A stretch of DNA of 61,470 nucleotides, taken from Verrucomicrobiales bacterium (GTDB taxonomy: Bacteria; Verrucomicrobiota; Verrucomicrobiia; Limisphaerales; UBA11320). The stretch spans positions 79,876 through 141,345 of the forward strand of contig JAEUHE010000236.1 of assembly GCA_016793885.1 (NCBI GenBank), written 5' to 3'. The translations under genes were made by a program, and so were the position numbers. The notes under the pieces were generated by a model, which had not been told where the DNA came from, did not search any database, and saw nothing but the letters and a program-made list of their open reading frames with translations. Below, one piece after another: positions 1 to 7,625 of this stretch (within the stretch, counting starts at the first letter, position 1; every line of letters begins with the position of its first letter).

Positions 1-17
1 CTAGAGCTCGTACTCTT

Positions 18-2738
18 ATGAACCTTCATCATGTCCTTCCTCTTCACCCGGTCGCCGAGTTCTTTCGGCGGAGCTTTGGATCCCGTCTGTCTCGGATTGC
101 CGCGCTCGCTGGAGTGGCTATCCTATGCATTCCAACGGGTATGCAAGCCTCCACGTTCAAGCGGATCACGATCGACGGAAACTTCGCAGACTGGGCGGGG
201 GTCGCGCCGGCATACCAGGATCCTCAGGAGAATCCCAATGCCACGGACATCAAGGATGTCTACGTGGCGCATGATGAGGCGTTCATCTATGTGCGCTTCT
301 CCTTGCATCAGGCCGCGGATCCTTTTACCGCGCGAAACAACTTTTTTATCAACGCCGACGGCGATTCCTCCACTGGGTTTGGCGGCGGGCGGGGCTCGGA
401 GATGCTGATTCAGAGCGGGGCAGGTTATCAGGAGAAGAATCGAGGGTTCAACGAGGGGGGGATCACGGGCCTGGGATGGCAGGCGGCACCCACGGGAGCA
501 GCCAAGGATTTCGAATTTCGGTTTTCGCGCGCGGCGACTTATGCCAGTGATGGTGAACCGGTTTTCGCCTCAGATTTGATTGGACTCTACTTGGAAGCGG
601 AAACCCCGACTTTCGCGCGAGTGGAGGATGCTCCGGATACCGGATTCATTGAGTACGTCCTCACCCCGCCACCGCCGGTCTATCCCAGCGGATCGCTGAC
701 GCTGATCAGCCAGAGTGAAACGTCCTGGAGTTTCAATGACAGTGGAACTGACTTGGGCACGGCGTGGAGCGATCCGGCATCGGATCCAAGTGGCCAACCG
801 GGGTGGACGAGCGGCAAGGGTTTGTTTGGTTATGCGCCCAACGCGGCCGTTTACGCAGCGCCCATCCAAACCGGGCTCCAGGCCGGGCGGACCACCTACT
901 ATTTTAGAACCGCCTTTCAGTGGGACTACGATCCGGCTGGGGTGGTGATCCAGGCGGATGTCTCATTGTCCGACGGGGCAGTTATCTATCTCAACGGAAC
1001 TGAAGTGCGCAGGGTGCGGGTCAATGAACGCCCCGTGAACTACTTGTCGCCGGCCTCGGGTGGACCTGCCACCCCGGGACAGATCGAGCTGTTGACCCTG
1101 CCACCCGAATCACTGCTGATTGGCGCGAACGTGCTGGCGGCGGAGGTTCATCAATCGGCCGGTGATACCGCCGATTTGGTCTTCGGCCTCAAGTTGACCG
1201 CCTCGGACAGCGCCCCGGTGTTGATCACCAATCCGAACCAACCCGCTGATCGCGAAGTGGTCGAAGGCGATTCCACCATCTTCACAGTGGAAGCGAGCGG
1301 CACCGCCCCCATTCAGTACCAATGGTTCAAGGGCAGTGATCCGATCCCCGGTGCCACCTCCGCTTCCTACTCAATTCCCGTCGTGCTGCAACAGGACGCG
1401 GGGCTTTACCATGTCGAACTGAGCAATCCCTTAACCACTCGGCTGGAGAGCCGCGTTGCTCGATTGACCACTCGCGCGGTCCCCGTCGCTATCACCAACC
1501 CGGACCTTCCGCAGGATCTTACCCTTCTCGAGGGACGCACGGCGACGTTTTCGGTCGAAGCCAGTGGCTCCGCGATCGTGAGCTATCAGTGGTATAAGAA
1601 CGGCCAGCCGATTGCGAATGCGACGGCCTCCACCTACACGATTGCGAATCTGCTCAGCGGAGACAGCGGAGAATACTATGCGGTGGTGAGCAATCGCCTT
1701 ACCCCCACCGCCACCAGTCGGCGCGCCACCCTCGTGGTGAGCTCGGATAGTCAGGCCCCGGCCATCGTGGGGGTGTCGGGAAGCGCTGCCCAATTGACGG
1801 TGACCTACAACGAGCCCGTCGATTCCGTCACCGCACTGAATCCTGCCAACTATTCCATCGAGCCAGCTTTGACGATTTCGGGTGGCGTCCTGGATGCGTC
1901 CAACCCGGCGCGGGTCATCCTCACGACCGCCGCTCAGAGCCTGGGGACGCAGTATACGCTGACTGTCCAGAGCGTCCGTGACCTGTTCGGTAACGGATTA
2001 GCCGCTCCGGTCCAGGTTCCTTTCCTGTCCACCATTGTCGTGGACGGATCTTTCGACGATTGGGCGGGAGTGACACCCTTGGTCACCGACGATCAAGACA
2101 GCACGGAATCGTCCGACTACAGCGAGCTGTATGTATTCAATGACGAGAACTGGATCTATTTCCGGATCGTGCTTCATTCCGATGCCACCTGGCCCACGTC
2201 GTTCTTCTATAATAACATTTTTATCGATTCAGATAACGATCCTGTGACTGGTTACCATCCCTTCGGCGGCATGGGGTCTGAGCTCTTGATTCAGGGAGGC
2301 GCGGGCTATCAGGAGAAGAACGGGGTTTTCAACGAAGGTGGCATCGATGGTTTGGGATGGGAGATCGCTCCGACTGGCGTTGCCTCCGCCTTCGAATGCC
2401 GGTTTTCGCGTCACGCCACGTACGCTTCTGATGGGTTGAAGGTCTTCCGCCACAGCGGATTTAACGTGGTGCTCGAAGCGGAGAACACCAGTTACGTCGC
2501 CAAGGACTTTGCTCCTAACAGCGGCACGGCTCATTTCACCTTTCAACCGGAGAGTTTGGATCCGGTTAAACTTCAGTTCGTTGAGGGACAATGGACTCTT
2601 TCTTGGGTGGGTGATGGGGTCCTTCAATCCCGCGAATCGCTGACGGAGGGCGATTGGTCGGACGAACCCGACCAAACCAACCCCCAGCCACTCGTCACCG
2701 AGGTGGGCAACCGATACTATCGGCTGTTGCGACCGTAG
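18..2738 (+). CDS. Secreted modular surface protein with duplicated DOMON/CBM9-like domain and two Ig-like domains
   Basis: A 906-residue exported protein. An N-terminal hydrophobic stretch (about residues 26-44) looks like a signal peptide. A first domain (about 45-215) opens with IDGNFADWAGVAP and carries GSEMLIQSGAGYQEKN. A near-copy (about 682-850) opens with VDGSFDDWAGVTP and carries GSELLIQGGAGYQEKN, so the domain is clearly duplicated. The opening resembles CBM9/DOMON-like sugar- or haem-binding modules, but the ligand is unknown. Between the copies lie a jelly-roll-like segment (225-395), two Ig-like domains with the YQW and Y-x-V hallmarks (400-485, 490-578) and an SbsA/Big_5-like segment (580-680). 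The last 55 residues end in RYYRLLRP and belong to a C-terminal module also seen in other secreted proteins of this window. Probably cell-surface or secreted; the substrate cannot be read from the sequence. Confidence 0.85.
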   Translation: MNLHHVLPLHPVAEFFRRSFGSRLSRIAALAGVAILCIPTGMQASTFKRITIDGNFADWAGVAPAYQDPQENPNATDIKDVYVAHDEAFIYVRFSLHQAADPFTARNNFFINADGDSSTGFGGGRGSEMLIQSGAGYQEKNRGFNEGGITGLGWQAAPTGAAKDFEFRFSRAATYASDGEPVFASDLIGLYLEAETPTFARVEDAPDTGFIEYVLTPPPPVYPSGSLTLISQSETSWSFNDSGTDLGTAWSDPASDPSGQPGWTSGKGLFGYAPNAAVYAAPIQTGLQAGRTTYYFRTAFQWDYDPAGVVIQADVSLSDGAVIYLNGTEVRRVRVNERPVNYLSPASGGPATPGQIELLTLPPESLLIGANVLAAEVHQSAGDTADLVFGLKLTASDSAPVLITNPNQPADREVVEGDSTIFTVEASGTAPIQYQWFKGSDPIPGATSASYSIPVVLQQDAGLYHVELSNPLTTRLESRVARLTTRAVPVAITNPDLPQDLTLLEGRTATFSVEASGSAIVSYQWYKNGQPIANATASTYTIANLLSGDSGEYYAVVSNRLTPTATSRRATLVVSSDSQAPAIVGVSGSAAQLTVTYNEPVDSVTALNPANYSIEPALTISGGVLDASNPARVILTTAAQSLGTQYTLTVQSVRDLFGNGLAAPVQVPFLSTIVVDGSFDDWAGVTPLVTDDQDSTESSDYSELYVFNDENWIYFRIVLHSDATWPTSFFYNNIFIDSDNDPVTGYHPFGGMGSELLIQGGAGYQEKNGVFNEGGIDGLGWEIAPTGVASAFECRFSRHATYASDGLKVFRHSGFNVVLEAENTSYVAKDFAPNSGTAHFTFQPESLDPVKLQFVEGQWTLSWVGDGVLQSRESLTEGDWSDEPDQTNPQPLVTEVGNRYYRLLRP

Positions 2739-2748
2739 GGCCTGGAGA

Positions 2749-3081
2749 GCCGAGAACCCTAAGGGTTCAAAGAGATTAGCCGGGGCGTGGAGCACAGCGA
2801 CACCCCCGGTCTGTCGGCCCCCTATTCAACAGCACCCTGAAAGGCGTGCCACCAGTCGGCGAACGGACTGAGGAACTGATTAGGTTCCTTGAGTAGGGTG
2901 ACGCAAGCGTCATAAGCCGGTGGCATCGCTGCGCGATGCTCCGTACTTTCAACAATTCCGGGGGTGCGAGCACCCCCGGCTAAATCTCTTTGAACCCTGC
3001 GGGTTCGGGCCCTGCCGACCAAGTGAGAAACGCCGGCGTTGCCCAGCTTTTCTAATCCCCATTATTGGAGGTAAAGATGAG
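2749..3081 (+). repeat. RepA copy 1 (near full length, about 333 bp)
   Basis: The copy at 46999-47330 matches almost end to end. Both ends carry a GAACCC/GGGTTC hairpin next to an AAAGAGATTAGCCGGGG-type block, and the two ends are inverted relative to each other (left from 2754, right to 3006). The right half holds three successive hairpins: GCATCGC/GCGATGC, CCGGGGGTGC/GCACCCCCGG and GAACCC/GGGTTC. A short tail beyond the right hairpin, to about 3081, is also shared. No transposase lies inside. It fills most of the gap after the surface protein gene. Confidence 0.85.
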
Positions 3082-3151
3082 AGCCCTCTGCCGCTTGCTC
3101 GCCCCCCCGGCGGGCCTCACCCGGAAGTAATCACACCCTGCTTAGTTCCGG

Positions 3152-3200
3152 TGTAGGGAGCCGAGTCACGAGGCTTCCCTGGAGCGACCTCGCTCCTACA
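3152..3200. repeat. Small inverted repeat TGTAGGGAG...CTCCTACA
   Basis: TGTAGGGAG at 3152 is mirrored by CTCCTACA at 3193-3200, and an internal GGAGCG/CGCTCC hairpin sits at 3181-3196. It lies between RepA copy 1 and the sigma factor gene. It could be a terminator-like structure or a fragment of a TIR element. Confidence 0.45.
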
Positions 3201-3202
3201 GC

Positions 3203-3232
3203 AAAGGTAACACGCAAAACCGTGTTACCTTT
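3203..3232. promoter_or_regulatory. Perfect 12-bp stem hairpin upstream of the sigma factor gene
   Basis: AAAGGTAACACG (3203-3214) and CGTGTTACCTTT (3221-3232) form a perfect 12-bp stem around a 6-base loop, 43 bases before the ATG of the sigma factor. No T-run follows, so a simple intrinsic terminator is less likely. It could be an operator for a dimeric repressor or a leader structure controlling the sigma/kinase pair. Confidence 0.5.
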
Positions 3233-3275
3233 CTGGTTCAATGTGTCAGGAAATCGGGTAGATTGATTTCCGGAC

Positions 3276-4058
3276 ATGACCACCGAACCTCGATCAAGCC
3301 CTGCACCCATCCGTCGTCCGGGCCCTGTGGGCGGTGGATTCTGCACCACCCACTGGTCGGTGGTCGGCCGCGCCAAGGCGGACTCACCTGAGGGACGTCG
3401 TGCTCTGCAGGAGCTTTGCGAAGCCTATTATCAGCCGGTGGAGACCTTTTTCCGCTGTCAGGTGGTCCCTCGGGAGCAAGCGACGGATCTCGCGCACGAT
3501 TTCTTTGCCGGCCTGCTGGCGGGAGGAGCGATCGCAGCAGCGGCACCGGAGCGCGGGCGGTTTCGCTCCTACCTCCTGGGAGCCGCCCGACACTTTCTTT
3601 CACATCAGCGTGAGCGGGAGCGCCGGCTCAAGCGAGGCGGTGGGGTCGAGCTTATCTCCTCCGATCAGCCGGCAGAGGGGGGTGAGGGTGAGGCGACGAC
3701 GGGGGAGGTGCTGCCGGATCCAGAGGCGGTGTCACCTGCCGCTGAGTTTGATCGCGAATGGGCGTTGACCGTTCTTGGTCGCGCTTTAGAAGTCCTCCGG
3801 CGGGAGAACGTCGAGCAGGGCCGAGGGGAGTTCTTTGAGCACGCCAAACCATGGCTGACGGGGGACGCTTCGCGTGGGGATCAGGCTTCGTTGGCCGTAT
3901 CGCTCGGAATGAATCCGAACGCCTTCAAGGTGGCGGTTCATCGACTGAAACAGCGGTTCCGAGAACTTCTGAAAGCGGAAATCGCCAGTACTCTCAGCGA
4001 CCCCAGGATGCTCGACGAGGAGATGCGGTCCTTGTTTGCAGCGCTGGGCGGGTCTTGA
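3276..4058 (+). CDS. ECF-type RNA polymerase sigma factor (kinase-linked group)
   Basis: A 260-residue sigma-70 family protein. The N-terminus contains TTHWSVVGRA, typical of PVC-phylum ECF sigma factors. A sigma-2-like region spans about residues 40-110 (LCEAYYQPVETFFRCQ, DLAHDFFAGLL, FRSYLLGAARHFL), and a sigma-4-like helix-turn-helix spans about 190-235 (SLAVSLGMNPNAFKVAVHRL). An acidic Gly/Glu-rich linker at about 130-150 separates them. It is followed after about 45 bases by a Ser/Thr kinase gene on the same strand. In these phyla such pairs are common, and the kinase is thought to control the sigma factor; that link is inferred here from gene order only. The ATG at 3276 gives the canonical N-terminus. 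Confidence 0.88.
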   Translation: MTTEPRSSPAPIRRPGPVGGGFCTTHWSVVGRAKADSPEGRRALQELCEAYYQPVETFFRCQVVPREQATDLAHDFFAGLLAGGAIAAAAPERGRFRSYLLGAARHFLSHQRERERRLKRGGGVELISSDQPAEGGEGEATTGEVLPDPEAVSPAAEFDREWALTVLGRALEVLRRENVEQGRGEFFEHAKPWLTGDASRGDQASLAVSLGMNPNAFKVAVHRLKQRFRELLKAEIASTLSDPRMLDEEMRSLFAALGGS

Positions 4059-4103
4059 AAAGACTTGCGTAACCGTGAGCGGGAACCACGTCAGGACATG
4101 GGC

Positions 4104-6803
4104 ATGAGCGAATCCAGCACTGAACCGCGACAGTGTCCGAAGTGTGGGGCCGAGTTGCCATCGGCGGCAACTGCCGGTCTTTGTCCCCGATGCTTGATGG
4201 CCGAGGCGATGATCCCGACCCAATCTGCAGCGGGCTCGAGTGCCTCCACATCGCCGATGAAGCTGGAGGAATTGCAGCCCTGGTTTCCGCAGCTGGAGTT
4301 GCTGGAGTGTTTGGGGCGCGGAGGCATGGGGGTGGTTTACAAGGTCCGGCAGAAATCCCTGAATCGGCTGGCGGCTTTGAAGCTGTTGGCTCCGGAACGT
4401 GTCGCGGATGCCAAGTTCTCGGAGCGTTTTACCCGGGAAGCCCAAGCGTTGGCGGCTCTCAACCATCCGGGCATTGTCACCATTTACGACTTTGGCCAGG
4501 TGAGCGGCTGCTACTTTCTCCTCATGGAGTATGTCGACGGAGTGAACCTGCGACAGGCGATGCAGGCCGGGCGTTTCACTCCTGAGCAGGCGTTAGCCGT
4601 CGTGCCGCCCGTCTGCGAGGCGCTGCAATATGCGCACGACCGTGGGATCGTCCATCGGGACATTAAACCGGAGAATCTGCTCCTGGATCGCGAGGGCCGA
4701 CTCAAGATCGCGGATTTCGGCATTGCGAAGATCCTGCATCAGGACGGGGAGGAAACCTCAACTGTCGAGAGTCAACTGCCCGGCACACCGCGTTACATGG
4801 CTCCCGAGCAAGCTGCGGCTCAGCGCACCGACCATCGGGCAGACATCTATTCGCTCGGGGTGGTGTTGTATGAACTGCTGACCGGGGAGATGCCTGGGCC
4901 GGCACTTCAGCCCCCGTCCCGGAAGGTGCAGATCGATGTTCGGCTGGATGAGATTGTGCTGCGCGCCTTGGAATCGCGGCCTGAACTGCGATTCTCCAGC
5001 GCTTCCGAATTTCGGACCCAGGTGGAGACGGTGGCTACCCGGACGATACCGGCAAGGGAAGGAGTCCCGGCCGAGGCAAGGGGCGAATCGAGCGCCTCGG
5101 GGACGGAAAACAGAAGCTCGAGTCGGCATGAGGCAATCAACCCTAACCGTGGGATGAGTGTGAAACGATTCACGGCGCGAGGGGTGGGAATCCTCATAAT
5201 CCTCGGCCTGGTCTTGGGATGCTCGATCTTGCTCGCTGTTCGGTATCAGAGTGACCGCCTTCGACGGGCAGAGGCGACCGTGAACCTGGCTCGGTTTAAG
5301 TCCAGTATGGTATCCGCTCAAAAGCAACGGGAGCAGGCCCTGGAGGAGTTGTCTCGGATCAACTCGCAGGTGGGGGCGATGGGGCGATCCCTTGACCAGT
5401 CCATGCGGGCGCGGCGGTTGGAAGTGCAACTCCAGGGGTTAGGCCTGGCCGCGGAGGCGTATCAAGGAATGGCAGCCAGGGCGGCGACAGAACTCGAGAT
5501 GTTTGAACGTCCCTTCTGGCGTCAGTCGTTGGTCATCCTTTTGCCAGCTCTCCCTTTCCTAGTGGTAGCGTTCGTCCTGCTCGGTCGAAGGCCACCCGAT
5601 GCCGTGTCGCCAAAGCCCCTGCTTCGCTATCTGGCGATTGGATTGTTCTTCATCGGGCTCCCCATTGGCCTGTTCGGAGTGTGGGCGTTGATCCAGGTCA
5701 TGGGTGACTCGAACTGGAATCCTGCAATCGGTGAGGCAGTGGTTACTGGCAGCTCTTGGATTCTGACATTGATCCTGATGGGGGGGGCGTTGGTGCTGTG
5801 GAGGTCGTCGCGTCCGCTGGAGGCTCCGCCGCAGCTCAACTCCGCGTCCCTGAGACAAATCTCTGAATTAATCGGCTTGGCGTTGGTGGCATCCCTGGTT
5901 TTCCTTGGCCTGCTTGCCTGGGCTGATCACCACAATTCGAGGCGTTCAGCAATGCCCACTTCAGCGCGGGTCAGTTTGGCGGGAATGAAGATTATACCCT
6001 TGGGGGTGAATGACCGAGTGGTGTCTGCCGACATCACGCTGACCCAGGCCTCGGCGGATTTGGAAGCGCGAGCTGTACTGGTGGGGCCCCGGATGGCACC
6101 GGAACTCGAAGCCTTGGCCGATGGTTCTAGCGGTCCGTTGCTGAAACCCACCTCGCGATACGACATTCCCAGCTATTCGGTCCTGACTTCCACCAACGGG
6201 AGGCGGACTTGGCATCTCGAGTTTTTGCTCCCTTCAGGCGCCTTGGCGCGCCAGGCGCTGGCGTCAATGGGCATGTTGGCTCACGCTCTGCCGGGTGACG
6301 TTTTTCGAGGATCGTTCGATTTGTTTGAAGTGACCGACCAGAACACGGAGGTCTATCGGGGCATCATCGACTTTCGTCCGATGCCCGCGGCTCTGGCCGC
6401 CGTCCAGGATTCGCGTTGGCTTTCCATTGGCGGTCATTCAGAGGTGAGTGCAACTAATCTGATATTGCACTGGAGTTTGCTAGCTGGCCGTGCAGGTACC
6501 GCCCGACTCGTGGTGCTCGATAAACCTGTTTCCACCCAGTTGCAGCCTTCCGAGCTGAAGAATGTGCCGGGGTTTGTGACCTCCATCAGTGTCGAGCTTC
6601 GCGAGCAGGGCGGGGGGGATCAAGTGCAGGTGATTGTCAAGGTGGGGGTAATGGAATGGAGTCAGGAAGTTCCCGTGAGCTTCGGAGCGTCAGCGACCGA
6701 GTCGAGTCGGGCATTCAATGTCAATGTGAACACCTTACGGGGGGCCAGCATTGAGTTGGGTGCCATGGCCGGGAAACCGGTGACGCTAGAGGTGACGGAC
6801 TGA
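4104..6803 (+). CDS. Transmembrane Ser/Thr protein kinase with N-terminal zinc ribbon
   Basis: About 899 residues from the ATG at 4104, chosen because AGGA lies 7 bases upstream; a TTG at 4065 and an ATG at 4098 are in-frame alternatives. A zinc ribbon (C11-C14...C27-C30) precedes a Hanks-type kinase domain. It has a glycine-rich loop (LGRGGMGVVYK), the catalytic loop HRDIKPEN with D186, DFG, and GTPRYMAPE. A transmembrane helix at about 360-380 is followed by a coiled-coil-like segment and four further hydrophobic helices. The C-terminal region of about 280 residues has no recognised fold and may be the sensor. All catalytic motifs are intact. Gene order makes the preceding ECF sigma factor the likely partner. 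Confidence 0.9.
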   Translation: MSESSTEPRQCPKCGAELPSAATAGLCPRCLMAEAMIPTQSAAGSSASTSPMKLEELQPWFPQLELLECLGRGGMGVVYKVRQKSLNRLAALKLLAPERVADAKFSERFTREAQALAALNHPGIVTIYDFGQVSGCYFLLMEYVDGVNLRQAMQAGRFTPEQALAVVPPVCEALQYAHDRGIVHRDIKPENLLLDREGRLKIADFGIAKILHQDGEETSTVESQLPGTPRYMAPEQAAAQRTDHRADIYSLGVVLYELLTGEMPGPALQPPSRKVQIDVRLDEIVLRALESRPELRFSSASEFRTQVETVATRTIPAREGVPAEARGESSASGTENRSSSRHEAINPNRGMSVKRFTARGVGILIILGLVLGCSILLAVRYQSDRLRRAEATVNLARFKSSMVSAQKQREQALEELSRINSQVGAMGRSLDQSMRARRLEVQLQGLGLAAEAYQGMAARAATELEMFERPFWRQSLVILLPALPFLVVAFVLLGRRPPDAVSPKPLLRYLAIGLFFIGLPIGLFGVWALIQVMGDSNWNPAIGEAVVTGSSWILTLILMGGALVLWRSSRPLEAPPQLNSASLRQISELIGLALVASLVFLGLLAWADHHNSRRSAMPTSARVSLAGMKIIPLGVNDRVVSADITLTQASADLEARAVLVGPRMAPELEALADGSSGPLLKPTSRYDIPSYSVLTSTNGRRTWHLEFLLPSGALARQALASMGMLAHALPGDVFRGSFDLFEVTDQNTEVYRGIIDFRPMPAALAAVQDSRWLSIGGHSEVSATNLILHWSLLAGRAGTARLVVLDKPVSTQLQPSELKNVPGFVTSISVELREQGGGDQVQVIVKVGVMEWSQEVPVSFGASATESSRAFNVNVNTLRGASIELGAMAGKPVTLEVTD

Positions 6804-6840
6804 CCTGGGAGCAATGAGTTCCGGGCGAGGCCCAAGCGAG

Positions 6841-6913
6841 TGTAGGGAGTTCCCTTTAGCCCAATCCATACCGCCCTACTGCATAGATTGGGCTAAAGGC
6901 GGAACTCCTTACA
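6841..6913. repeat. RepB copy 1: compact inverted repeat with TGTAnGGAGTTCC ends
   Basis: The left arm 6841-6866 and right arm 6886-6913 pair over about 26 bp with one mismatch and a 2-base bulge, around a 19-base loop. The ends read TGTAGGGAGTTCC and GGAACTCCTTACA. The same end motif bounds a longer element at 22875-23186. It lies 38 bases after the kinase stop codon, so it may also act as a terminator. Confidence 0.65.
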
Positions 6914-7068
6914 CGGGAGCGACGTACTCATGACACCCGACCGACCCGCAACTGCCGTAGAGGGATGGGAAACCTCGGTGGATTGGGGGATTACCGATTC
7001 CGGCGGAGGCGTGAATGCCACATGGGGGCTTAATCGATGGTCAATCCGTCTGATGTCGTCGTCCTGTG

Positions 7069-7112
7069 CCATGACCAACTCGATGAACGTACGTTCATCG
7101 AGTTGGTCATGG
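7069..7112. repeat. 44-bp perfect palindrome
   Basis: Bases 7069-7090 (starting CCATGACCAACTCGATGAAC) are followed directly by their exact reverse complement to 7112, with no spacer. The rest of the 6914-7340 gap shows no gene I can support. Confidence 0.9.
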
Positions 7113-7340
7113 GGGGGGAGGTGCTGGTGGCGGATCCCACGGCGCCGTGCCGGGCTTTCAGCCCTTGATGGGAGGGGGATGGTTACCTTGGGTTCCCACC
7201 CCAGGCTGAGATGGGACGCACCCTTGGTGCTTAGGTGGTATCAGTCAGCGGCCCGTCGACCCCAGTCTAACATTCAAATGACGCCTGCGCGGCTCCCCCA
7301 TCGTTTTCCATCTGTGTTATCCGGGAAATCCGTGGTCAGC

Positions 7341-7478
7341 AGCCGGTGGCATCGCTACGGGATCCTCCGTATCTTTAACAGTTCCGGGGGTGCGAGCACT
7401 CCCGGCTACATCTCTTGGAACCCTGCGGGTTCGGGCCCTGCCGGCAAGGCGAGAAACGCCGGCGTTTCCCAGCTTGTT
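7341..7478 (+). repeat. RepA copy 2 (right-half fragment)
   Basis: It keeps the right half of RepA: GCCGGTGGCATCGCTAC, a GGGGGTGCGAGCACTCCC hairpin, GAACCCTGCGGGTTC and the trailing GAGAAACGCCGGCG block. The left half is absent. Confidence 0.8.
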
Positions 7479-7625
7479 TCGGGTCCTACGTCGTGTCCTT
7501 CGCGTCTTCTGAGGTTCGATAATCCGGTGTCTGGATCTCCATTCCTCCACACCAATCGCCTCGCGGTCCAGATGACCCGCTGAACTCGCTTGCCCGGCGG
7601 GGGGGGATGTGAGTATTCATCAGGA

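Noticed and set aside
6930-7583. A 217-codon open frame in the gap after the kinase
   Set aside because: It spans the 44-bp palindrome and RepA copy 2, has no motif and no good ribosome site.
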